A stretch of 21,208 nt of DNA. Origin: Methylococcaceae bacterium. Its GTDB lineage: Bacteria; Pseudomonadota; Gammaproteobacteria; Methylococcales; Methylomonadaceae. The DNA lies in contig JAKIUK010000066.1 in NCBI GenBank assembly GCA_021647585.1, positions 1 through 21,208 on the forward strand, given 5' to 3'. A model generated the notes under the pieces. The model was not told the origin of the DNA. It worked only from the letters and a program-made list of their open reading frames with translations, and did not search any database. The translations under genes were made by a program, and so were the position numbers. Positions 1 through 6,301 of this stretch are shown in pieces (the stretch's first letter is position 1; each line of letters opens with the position of its first letter).

Positions 1-275
1 ATCATTCATAAAAAACACTGCATAGAAAACAGGTCTACTGAATGACGATTTCAGAGGGAAGGTTTTTATGTGGAAAATGGAAAGTAAAAACAAATAAAAT
101 TAGGTGTTTACAAGGTTATGACAGGATAAATGAAATTGAGTTATTTACTCAGAACGAAAATGGCACAAGATTTCCTAGGAATTTAAAACGCCTTGTCCCT
201 ACTCTAAAATAGATTTTTCTACAGCGTTTTATGAACATTTTATAAGTCTGCATTCACTCCGACCCATTATAATAT
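1..275. other. Intergenic stretch downstream of tRNA-Pro
   Basis: No convincing gene. The longest start-to-stop frames on either strand are under about 20 codons. The only structure I see is the left arm of an inverted repeat (238-257) whose partner lies on the other side of the tRNA gene. I found no transposase fragment and no convincing duplicate of the tRNA 3' end that would mark an integration site. Confidence 0.6.
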
Positions 276-371
276 TGGTCGGGACGGCGGGATTCGAACC
301 CACGACCCCTTGTCCCCCAGACAAGTGCGCTACCAAACTGCGCTACGCCCCGATGTGAATGACTTATAAAA
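238..371. repeat. Inverted repeat bracketing the tRNA-Pro gene
   Basis: The left arm at 238-257 reads TTTTATAAGTC, TGC, ATTCAC. The right arm at 355-371, read on the minus strand, is TTTTATAAGTCATTCAC. All 17 bases of the right arm are present in the left arm, which has a 3-base insertion. The right arm contains TATAAG, placed where the -10 box of the minus-strand tRNA-Pro promoter would lie, so the left arm is a mirrored copy of that promoter segment facing the tRNA from its 3' side. Origin and function are unknown. Confidence 0.7.
276..352 (-). tRNA. tRNA-Pro (anticodon GGG)
   Basis: The reverse strand folds as a complete cloverleaf of 77 nt including an encoded CCA (TGG at 276-278). The 7-bp acceptor stem pairs CGGGGCG with CGTCCCG with one G-U pair. 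The T arm carries GTTCGAATC. The anticodon arm is CTTGT / CTGGGGG / ACAAG, giving GGG, which reads CCC proline codons. It follows the MerR-type gene on the same strand, the order known from Pseudomonas after pheST-ihfA. A TATAAG box at 363-368 could be its -10; no good -35 is visible. Confidence 0.96.
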
Positions 372-446
372 CTTAGATGAAACTGTTTGTATGCCCTTCA
401 CAAATGCAAAACAGCATTCGGAAGATAAACAGTGTTGGTGACAATA

Positions 447-504
447 ATATCTGATAGCGATTGTACAGGAACTGTAACTAGCTTGTCAGTATCAGATATA
501 TCTG
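447..504. repeat. Nested dyads between merR-like gene and tRNA-Pro
   Basis: ATATCTGATA (447-456) and TATCAGATAT (490-499) form a perfect 10-bp inverted repeat. Between them TACAG (464-468) pairs with CTGTA (472-476) across a GAA loop. CAGATATATCTG (493-504) is also a perfect 12-bp palindrome overlapping the right arm. There is no T-run after the structure on the minus strand, so it is a poor intrinsic terminator. It could be an operator, for example for the adjacent MerR-type protein, or an RNA processing structure. Confidence 0.45.
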
Positions 505-515
505 TTTTTACTTTT

Positions 516-869
516 TTATTTCAACAATTCTAAAATATCTTCCAATTCACCAATCATTTGATGAACTAATTGTTTAGTCCGAGTTGAATCTTCTTTTGCT
601 CCATCACCGGATAAGTGTATTCTTGCTCCACCAATGGTGTACCCTTGTTCATAAAGTAATGATCGTATTTGACGGATCATTAACACATCATGACGTTGGT
701 AGTAACGTCTGTTACCACGTCTTTTTACTGGATTTAGATCAGTAAACTCTTGTTCCCAATAGCGTAATACATGAGGTTTTACGCCACACAGCTCACTGAC
801 TTCCCCAATTGTGAAATATCTTTTTGCCGGTATTGCAGGCAATTCATTGTTATTACTCGGCTCCAGCAT
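516..869 (-). CDS. MerR-family transcriptional regulator
   Basis: 117-residue MerR-type DNA-binding protein. Residues about 18-85 are the winged helix-turn-helix: YFTIGEVSELCGVKPHVLRY, then WEQEF and the RRGNRRYYQRHDV wing typical of the family. The C-terminal 30 residues are a short helix (QLVHQMIGELEDILELL) instead of a metal-binding or ligand domain, so no inducer can be assigned. It starts inside the end of ihfA (17-nt overlap, different frame), so the two are co-transcribed and probably translationally coupled. The same gene follows ihfA in many gammaproteobacteria, where it is annotated only as a MerR-like regulator. The family is certain; its targets are unknown. Confidence 0.93.
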   Translation of the reverse strand: MLEPSNNNELPAIPAKRYFTIGEVSELCGVKPHVLRYWEQEFTDLNPVKRRGNRRYYQRHDVLMIRQIRSLLYEQGYTIGGARIHLSGDGAKEDSTRTKQLVHQMIGELEDILELLK

Positions 870-1149
870 ATTGTTCTACTCTAGCTTTTAGTTTTTGACC
901 CGATCTAAAGGTTACTACACGACGTGCTGTAATGGGAATTTCTTCACCTGTTTTTGGATTTCTACCAGGACGACTACTTTTGTCCCGTAATTCAAACTTT
1001 CCAAACCCTGAGATTTTAACTTGCTCACCATTTTCTAAAGAACCTTTTATTTCTTCAAAAAATAGTTCGATCATTTCTTTTGCTTCGCGTTTATTTAAAC
1101 CCAGTTCATCAAATAATCGTTCTGCAAAATCTGCTTTCGTTAATGCCAT
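853..1149 (-). CDS. ihfA: Integration host factor subunit alpha
   Basis: 98 residues, the normal length for IHF alpha. This nucleoid protein pairs with IHF beta (encoded elsewhere) and bends DNA sharply for recombination, replication and transcription. The N-terminal dimerisation helices begin MALTKADFAERLFDELGLNK. The DNA-intercalating arm carries GRNPKTGE (62-69) with Pro65 at the tip, and the VVTFRSGQKLK segment follows. It begins 4 nt after the pheT stop and overlaps the downstream MerR gene by 17 nt. The pheT-ihfA position matches E. coli and supports alpha over HU or beta. Confidence 0.97.
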   Translation of the reverse strand: MALTKADFAERLFDELGLNKREAKEMIELFFEEIKGSLENGEQVKISGFGKFELRDKSSRPGRNPKTGEEIPITARRVVTFRSGQKLKARVEQYAGAE

Positions 1150-1153
1150 TCAA

Positions 1154-3532
1154 TTAATCCCTCAGTTTCGCATTAATATTGTTTGTTAACATTTCTAATA
1201 CCTTGCTAAATATAGCATCAATTTCAGAATCTGTTAGTGTTTGAGTGAAATCTTGTAAAATTAAACTCAGAGCAACACTCTTATACCCTTCTGCAACACC
1301 TACACCTCGATAAACATCAAAGATTTGAACATCTTTTATAACTTTTTCATTACAACCATGTATGTTGCTGATTATTTCAGCAATAGTTACTGTCTCTGCT
1401 ACCACCAGAGCCATATCCCTACGCACTGAAGGAAATTTTGAAAGTGCTTCAAATTTTGGAATTTGCTTCTTAAAAACTAATTCCTGATCTAATTCAAATA
1501 GAAAAACAGGCGTCTCAAAACCTAAGGGTTTCTCTAAAGAAGGATGCAACATTCCCATTACCCCGATAGACCTACCCTCACCATTTACAATCTCGGCACT
1601 TTGGCCTGGGTGTAGAGCAGGATGTTTTACAGATGAATATTGTACATTATTACAATCACTTAAGTGAAATATTGCTGCTAAATCACCTTTCAAGTCAAAA
1701 AAGTCAACTTTTCTACTTTTTTCAGACCATTGCTCTGTAACCACATTCCCAAGCACTAGGCCTGATAACATTTTTTGCTGAACTGTTTCATTATTATTCT
1801 TAATAAAGCGTAATCCAGTTTCAAATAATCTCACTCTACTTTGTTGGCGTTTTGTATTATAGAGTGCTGCATTCAGTAAGCCACACCATAATGTAGTTCG
1901 CATTACTGATAATTCAGAAGAAATTGGATTTTTTAACCGTATAAATTCATCATTAGGCGCTATAACTTTCTGAATATCTTCATCAACAAAACTATAAGTA
2001 ATCGCCTCTTGATAACCCTTATCAACTAACAAATCTTCAACTCTGGCAATTGGAAGTTTTGCCTCATCAGCTTTACCAAGCTCAGAACGCATCAACAAGC
2101 TACTGTTTGGCAAGTTATTATAGCCATATAAGCGGCCTACTTCTTCAAGTAAATCTGCTTCAATCTCAATATCAAAACGACAGCCTGGTGGTGTAATGTT
2201 CCAACCTTCAGAATGAACTTCAACCTGCATACCTAAACTATTAAACATCCTGGTAACATCGTCATTAGCCATGCTAATACCCAAGACTTTTTCAATCCGC
2301 TGTTGCCTAAGGTTGACAGGGTTTCTTTTCGGCAAGTTTGCTGTTGTAGTAACTTCTGTAATAGGCCCAACACTACCGCCTGTAATTTCAACAATTAATT
2401 GTGTTGCTCGCTCAATTGCTCTTACCTGCACGCAAAAGTCAACGCCTCGTTCAAAACGATGAGAAGAGTCTGTATGCAATCCAAAATTCCGTGCTTTTCC
2501 TGCAATAGCAATCGGTGTAAAGAAAGCACATTCTAGAAAAACATCATTAGTCTGATCAGTTACTGATGTAGCTTCACCACCCATAACACCCGCTAAAGCC
2601 AAAGCTTGTTTCTCATCTGCGATAACCAGCGCTTCGCCATCTAATTTAATGGTTTGGTCATTTAATAAGGCTAATTCTTCACCATTCTCACCCACTCGAA
2701 CCGTAATCGATCCAGTAAGTTTACCTGCATCAAACGCATGTAACGGTTGACCTAACTCAAGTAATACATAATTTGTCACATCGACTATAGGGCCTAAACT
2801 ACGAATACCAGATCGTCTTAAACGCTCCTGCATCCATAAAGGTGTTTCTGCATTTGGATTAACATTTTTAATTAAACGGCCCAAATATCGAGGACACGCT
2901 TCTGTTTCTTCTACCGAAACATTAATGACTGACTCGTGGGTGACTTCAACTGCAGATACTGCAACCGGTGTCCAGTCCATTTCGTTCAATACAGCAATTT
3001 CTCGGGCAACTCCTTCTACACTTAAACAATCAGCACGATTAGGTGTTAAATCCAATTCGATAATTTTGTCATTTAAGGCTAAATACTCGCGTATATCTGT
3101 ACCTACAGGTGCGGCATCAAATAATTCCATCAAGCCATCTGCATCTGCTGCAAGGCCTAACTCTTTTTCAGAGCACAGCATACCTAATGACAGTTCACCT
3201 CGTAACTTTGATTTTTTGATTTTAAAATCGCCGGGTAAAACAGCCCCCACTAATGCAGCAGGGATTTTTAACCCTGCTTTTACATTGCTGGCACCACAGA
3301 CAATTTGTATGGGCTCTGCTTCTCCAACAGCTACCTGACATACTCTGAGTTTATCTGCATTGGAATGTTGCTCTATGGAGATAACTTCACCAACAACTAC
3401 GCCTGAAAATTCAGCGGCAGCGGGTTCAACAGAATCAACTTCCAGACCGGCCATAGTCAGCTGCTCTACAAGCTCCTCAGTTGTAACAGGTGGATTAACC
3501 AGCTCTCTTAACCAGGCTTCACTAATTTGCAT
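1154..3532 (-). CDS. pheT: Phenylalanine--tRNA ligase beta subunit
   Basis: 792 residues, full length. With PheS it forms the alpha2-beta2 enzyme that charges tRNA-Phe; the beta subunit binds tRNA and edits mischarged Tyr. In order: OB-fold tRNA-binding domain (about 40-150, with IVCGASNVKAG and LGMLCSEKELGL), B3/B4 editing domain (about 210-380), B5 domain (about 400-475), catalytic-like core, and a C-terminal ferredoxin-fold anticodon domain (about 700-792, with SKFPSVRRDMALVV). The start is ATG. Its upstream region is unusual: 260 bp separate it from pheS and nearly all of this is an inverted-repeat element whose end supplies the nearest purine-rich stretch (GAGG, 11 nt before ATG). Confidence 0.98.
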   Translation of the reverse strand: MQISEAWLRELVNPPVTTEELVEQLTMAGLEVDSVEPAAAEFSGVVVGEVISIEQHSNADKLRVCQVAVGEAEPIQIVCGASNVKAGLKIPAALVGAVLPGDFKIKKSKLRGELSLGMLCSEKELGLAADADGLMELFDAAPVGTDIREYLALNDKIIELDLTPNRADCLSVEGVAREIAVLNEMDWTPVAVSAVEVTHESVINVSVEETEACPRYLGRLIKNVNPNAETPLWMQERLRRSGIRSLGPIVDVTNYVLLELGQPLHAFDAGKLTGSITVRVGENGEELALLNDQTIKLDGEALVIADEKQALALAGVMGGEATSVTDQTNDVFLECAFFTPIAIAGKARNFGLHTDSSHRFERGVDFCVQVRAIERATQLIVEITGGSVGPITEVTTTANLPKRNPVNLRQQRIEKVLGISMANDDVTRMFNSLGMQVEVHSEGWNITPPGCRFDIEIEADLLEEVGRLYGYNNLPNSSLLMRSELGKADEAKLPIARVEDLLVDKGYQEAITYSFVDEDIQKVIAPNDEFIRLKNPISSELSVMRTTLWCGLLNAALYNTKRQQSRVRLFETGLRFIKNNNETVQQKMLSGLVLGNVVTEQWSEKSRKVDFFDLKGDLAAIFHLSDCNNVQYSSVKHPALHPGQSAEIVNGEGRSIGVMGMLHPSLEKPLGFETPVFLFELDQELVFKKQIPKFEALSKFPSVRRDMALVVAETVTIAEIISNIHGCNEKVIKDVQIFDVYRGVGVAEGYKSVALSLILQDFTQTLTDSEIDAIFSKVLEMLTNNINAKLRD

Positions 3533-3533
3533 A

Positions 3534-3778
3534 ATCCTAATAACCTCTGTTGAGCACGGATTTTGTGGAAAATCTGGGCGTGAAAGACAAAGAAAAGCTC
3601 GATAAGAATGGCCTTAGTCCTTGTTGAGAGCTATTCTGCAGGATTTCACATCCTGATTTATTCACAAAACTGTGAAGCGAATTAAACATCTCATCATTAT
3701 GAGTAATTAAGGATTGTAATAAATGTATCATTCTATAAATTAGTATAGTTTGTAGCGTTCGACATAGGTTATTAGGAT
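3534..3778. mobile_element. 245-bp inverted-repeat element between pheS and pheT
   Basis: The ends are perfect 13-bp inverted repeats, ATCCTAATAACCT (3534-3546) and AGGTTATTAGGAT (3766-3778). Beyond them another dozen positions still match in part, giving imperfect terminal repeats of about 25 bp. The interior has no coding capacity but several hairpins: GATTTT/AAAATC near 3570, CAGGAT/ATCCTG near 3640, TTCACA/TGTGAA near 3665 and CTCAT/ATGAG near 3692. If it is removed, the pheS stop is followed by GAGAGGATTAGAGCT and then the pheT ATG, a normal short junction with a good ribosome-binding site. This looks like a MITE. No target duplication longer than about 2 bp is visible, and the family differs from the elements at 13874 and 15644. 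Confidence 0.75.
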
Positions 3779-3792
3779 GCTCTAATCCTCTC

Positions 3793-4812
3793 TTAATTGA
3801 ATTGTTCCAAAAATTTAAGATCATTTTCAAAGAACATTCTTAAATCATTAATTCCATAACGTAGCATCGCGAGACGTTCAACTCCCATACCAAAAGCAAA
3901 TCCGGTAAATTCATCACTATTAATATCTACAGACTTAAAAACTTCAGGGTGAATCATGCCACAACCCATTACTTCCAGCCAGCCTGTATGACCACAGACA
4001 CGACAGCCTTTACCATCACACATTACGCATTCTATATCGACTTCTGCTGAAGGCTCAGTAAATGGAAAGTAAGAGGGTCTAAAACGAACTTGAATATCTT
4101 TTTCAAAAAATGCACGTAGAAATTCATACACCACACCCTTTAAATCAGCAAAACTAACATCGGTATCGACTAAAAAGCCTTCTACCTGATGAAACATAGG
4201 AGTATGCGTTACATCAGAATCACAACGATAAACCCGTCCAGGTGCAATAACTTTAAGCGGCGGGGCTTCAGCCTCCATTGCACGTATTTGTACTGGAGAT
4301 GTATGTGTTCTTAATACTGTATGCGCATCAAAATAAAAGGTATCATGCATTGCTCTCGCAGGATGATGTGCAGGAATATTTAAAGCTTCAAAGTTATGAT
4401 AATCATCTTCAATCTCTGGTCCTTCAACTACCTTAAATCCCACACTGGCAAAGATTTTCGATATTCTTCGCAAAGTAATAGTCACTGGATGCAATCCGGC
4501 AATTGATTGGCCCCGTCCAGGCAAGGTCACATCCACAGATTCACTTGCTAGTCGTTCATCTAAGGCTGCTTGTTGCATTGCGGCTTTAGCTGCTTCCAAT
4601 TTCTGCTGAAATTCACCTTTAGCTTTGTTGATAACTTGACCTACAGCGCGCCTTTGATCAGGGTCAAGCTTACCCAGCTCCTTCATCTGCAGGGTGAATG
4701 CACCCTTTTTTCCCAGATAGGTAACTCTGACTTGATCTAATTGAGTAAGATCTGTTGATTCTGCAAGTGCATGTAAGCCTTGCGAGAGAATTTCTTCGAG
4801 ATTAGCCGACAC
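3793..4812 (-). CDS. pheS: Phenylalanine--tRNA ligase alpha subunit
   Basis: 339 residues; the catalytic subunit of PheRS. The N-terminal helical arm (about 1-90) is followed by the class II core: THTSPVQIRAM, then motif 2 (GRVYRCDSDVTHTPMFHQVE) and C-terminal motif 3 (GFAFGMGVERLAMLRYG). A four-cysteine insert (CVMCDGKGCRVCGHTGW) precedes LEVMGCGMIHP; this knuckle occurs in many bacterial PheS proteins. The start is GTG: the preceding in-frame codons are TGA GCT, so no longer protein is possible. It is separated from rplT by two strong hairpins and from pheT by the 3534-3778 element. Confidence 0.98.
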   Translation of the reverse strand: MSANLEEILSQGLHALAESTDLTQLDQVRVTYLGKKGAFTLQMKELGKLDPDQRRAVGQVINKAKGEFQQKLEAAKAAMQQAALDERLASESVDVTLPGRGQSIAGLHPVTITLRRISKIFASVGFKVVEGPEIEDDYHNFEALNIPAHHPARAMHDTFYFDAHTVLRTHTSPVQIRAMEAEAPPLKVIAPGRVYRCDSDVTHTPMFHQVEGFLVDTDVSFADLKGVVYEFLRAFFEKDIQVRFRPSYFPFTEPSAEVDIECVMCDGKGCRVCGHTGWLEVMGCGMIHPEVFKSVDINSDEFTGFAFGMGVERLAMLRYGINDLRMFFENDLKFLEQFN

Positions 4813-4823
4813 AGCTCAGTTCA

Positions 4824-4895
4824 CTATTGTAGTATTTGATGAGAATAGAAAAAGCCAGAAATAAATAGTACTCGCAGTTTGATTAATCCAAACAT
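4824..4895 (-). other. Possible PheM-like leader peptide frame before pheS
   Basis: A 23-codon frame from ATG (4893-4895) to TAG ends 11 nt before the pheS GTG. It has Phe at positions 2, 11, 15 and 16, the last two followed by Tyr-Ser, recalling the Phe cluster of the E. coli pheM attenuator peptide, which sits at the same place in that operon. Against it: there is no Shine-Dalgarno, and no terminator lies between the Phe codons and pheS. Two mutually exclusive hairpins cover its start: 4895-4900 with 4909-4914, or 4872-4881 with 4889-4900. Confidence 0.22.
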
Positions 4896-4960
4896 TGCGA
4901 ATATACACTCGCAATTACGCATATTTACAGCTTATTTCTTATAAATAGGGGAATAAAATT

Positions 4961-4988
4961 CACTCTCTTCTTATAAAGGAAGAGAGTG
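4961..4988 (-). terminator. Second hairpin of tandem pair in rplT-pheS gap
   Basis: CACTCTCTTC (4961-4970) pairs perfectly with GAAGAGAGTG (4979-4988), a 10-bp stem with an 8-nt loop. On the minus strand it follows directly after the T-run of the first hairpin and is itself followed by AATTTTATT, a weak U-tract. It acts as a backup terminator or part of a regulated attenuator controlling read-through into pheST. Confidence 0.55.
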
Positions 4989-5017
4989 AAAAAAGAGTAT
5001 CCTTAATGAATACTCTT
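4989..5017 (-). terminator. Rho-independent terminator/attenuator after rplT
   Basis: On the minus strand AAGAGTAT and ATACTCTT form an 8-bp stem (5010-5017 with 4993-5000) with a 9-nt loop, followed by six T (4989-4994). It lies 9 nt past the rplT stop. Because pheST lie downstream on the same strand without an obvious strong promoter of their own, partial read-through is likely. Confidence 0.8.
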
Positions 5018-5025
5018 ACCTTTTT

Positions 5026-5391
5026 TTAAGAAGGTTTACTTTGATTCGCTTTAGCTATCTCTGCAATTTTAGCAAAAGCATCCATATCACGTACGGCGAT
5101 ATCAGCTAATACTTTTCGATCAATTGCAACATTTGCTTTAGTTAAACCATTAATAAAGCGACTGTACGACATTCCGCATAAACGTGCTGCTGCATTGATA
5201 CGGACTATCCACAATGCGCGAAATTGACGTTTTCTTTGTTTGCGGTCACGGTATGCATACTGACCTGCCTTAATAACCGCTTGCTTAGCAACGCGATAGA
5301 CTCTACTACGAGCACCGTAATAACCTTTCGCTTGCTTTAAAATCTTTTTATGTCTTGCTCTGGCAGTTACGCCGCGTTTTACTCTAGCCAT
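5026..5391 (-). CDS. rplT: 50S ribosomal protein L20
   Basis: 121 residues, near the usual 117-119. It starts MARVKRGVTARARHKKILKQ, followed by AKGYYGARSRVYRVAKQAVIKA and FRALWIVRINAAAR, all signature segments of bL20, which binds 23S rRNA early in large-subunit assembly. In E. coli L20 also represses translation of rpmI-rplT through the operon mRNA. It starts 14 nt after rpmI with GAGGG as ribosome-binding site and ends just before the tandem terminator hairpins. Confidence 0.98.
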   Translation of the reverse strand: MARVKRGVTARARHKKILKQAKGYYGARSRVYRVAKQAVIKAGQYAYRDRKQRKRQFRALWIVRINAAARLCGMSYSRFINGLTKANVAIDRKVLADIAVRDMDAFAKIAEIAKANQSKPS

Positions 5392-5405
5392 GATTCTTCC
5401 CTCAA

Positions 5406-5600
5406 TTAACTATACGGTAACAAACGTGCAATCATTGGCACATCTGATGGATGAATACTGGCCGCTTTACGCAACTGTCTTTTTCTTTTAGTGGTTTTCT
5501 TGGTCAAAATATGACGACGATGCGCCTGACCACATTTAAAACCGCTTTTGGTTTTTTTAAACCGTTTAGCAGTACCACTATGGGTTTTCATTTTTGGCAT
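5406..5600 (-). CDS. rpmI: 50S ribosomal protein L35
   Basis: 64 residues starting MPKMKTHSGTAKRFKKTKSG, the standard bL35 N-terminus. GGAGA lies 7 nt before this ATG. Frames extending further upstream to 5687 lack support and do not match L35. The KKTTKRKRQLRK basic tail and terminal PSDVPMIARLLPYS are typical. It is a small rRNA-binding protein of the large subunit, between infC and rplT as in most bacteria. Confidence 0.97.
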   Translation of the reverse strand: MPKMKTHSGTAKRFKKTKSGFKCGQAHRRHILTKKTTKRKRQLRKAASIHPSDVPMIARLLPYS

Positions 5601-5754
5601 TTGTTTTCTCCGATTAATAATATAACGTCCCTGAGACACAAACCCGATAAGGCAAAATGCATGGCCCAATCGAATTAGACGCATCAAATGATGCTTTTAA
5701 CGACTCTTTCCTGAATCGTAAGGTTTCACTTAATAAACAAACCTATTTTTGCTT
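5601..5754 (-). promoter_or_regulatory. infC-rpmI leader, candidate L20 control region
   Basis: A 154-nt gap separates infC from rpmI, where the E. coli operon carries the L20 translational operator. A perfect short hairpin GCATCA/TGATGC (5681-5694) and the GGAGA ribosome-binding site before 5600 are visible. I cannot demonstrate the L20-binding pseudoknot by eye; the assignment rests on position. Confidence 0.3.
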
Positions 5755-6279
5755 TTATTTCTTCTTCCTGGCTGCCATAACCATAATCATTTGGCGGCCT
5801 TCAAACTTAGGAAATTGCTCTACAATAGCCAACTCTTCCAGATCTTTTTCTACACGCTTCAGCAATTCCATGCCTATCTCCCTATGAGCCATTTCTCGGC
5901 CTCGAAAACGCACAGTAATTTTAGTTTTATTACCTTCTTCCAGAAACTTAGTCAGGCTTCTCAGTTTAACCTGATAATCGCCTTCTTCAGTTCCAGGTCG
6001 AAATTTAATTTCTTTTATCTGGATCTGTTTTTGTTTCTTTTTTGCTGCCTGTGACTTTTTATTTTGTTCAAACTGGTACTTGCCATAATCCATTACTTTA
6101 CAAACTGGAGGATCTGCGTTAGGTGATACTTCCACCAGATCCATATTAGCTTCATACGCAAGTTGTTTGGCTTCAGCCAATGAAATTACACCTATCTTGT
6201 CACCATTCGCACCAACAACACGTACCCGTCTTGCGGTTATATCGTTATTTAAGCGCGTAATATCTTTTTTAGAAGCGAT
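5755..6279 (-). CDS. infC: Translation initiation factor IF-3 (ATC start codon)
   Basis: IF-3 binds the 30S subunit, prevents premature 50S joining and rejects non-canonical start codons. The reading frame gives 174 residues if translation starts at ATC (6277-6279), close to the 180 of E. coli. The N-terminal domain runs through ITRLNNDITARRVRVVGANG; the linker and C-terminal domain carry DLVEVSPNADPPVCKVMDYG, IKEIKFRPGTEEGDYQVKLR, RFRGREMAH and EGRQMIMVMA. No ATG or GTG suits the N-terminus: an in-frame TAG lies two codons upstream, and GGAGG sits 8 nt before ATC. A later TTG (6180) would delete about 33 conserved residues. Start codons such as AUU in infC serve autoregulation by IF-3. It begins 22 nt after thrS. 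Confidence 0.94.
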   Translation of the reverse strand: MASKKDITRLNNDITARRVRVVGANGDKIGVISLAEAKQLAYEANMDLVEVSPNADPPVCKVMDYGKYQFEQNKKSQAAKKKQKQIQIKEIKFRPGTEEGDYQVKLRSLTKFLEEGNKTKITVRFRGREMAHREIGMELLKRVEKDLEELAIVEQFPKFEGRQMIMVMAARKKK

Positions 6280-6301
6280 ACTCTATTCCTCCAGTTTGTT
6301 T

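Noticed and set aside
188..319. Possible attachment-site duplicate of tRNA-Pro (CGCCTTGTCCCT near 190 compared with the anticodon arm)
   Set aside because: Only about 10 loosely matching bases, not at the tRNA 3' end, and no integrase in the window.
3537..3830. A 97-codon minus-strand frame spanning the pheS-pheT gap
   Set aside because: It overlaps the end of pheS, consists mostly of the inverted-repeat element, and has no recognisable domain or ribosome-binding site.
4824..4895. Firm call of a pheM-type attenuator
   Set aside because: No Shine-Dalgarno and no terminator between the Phe codons and pheS; kept only as a low-confidence candidate.
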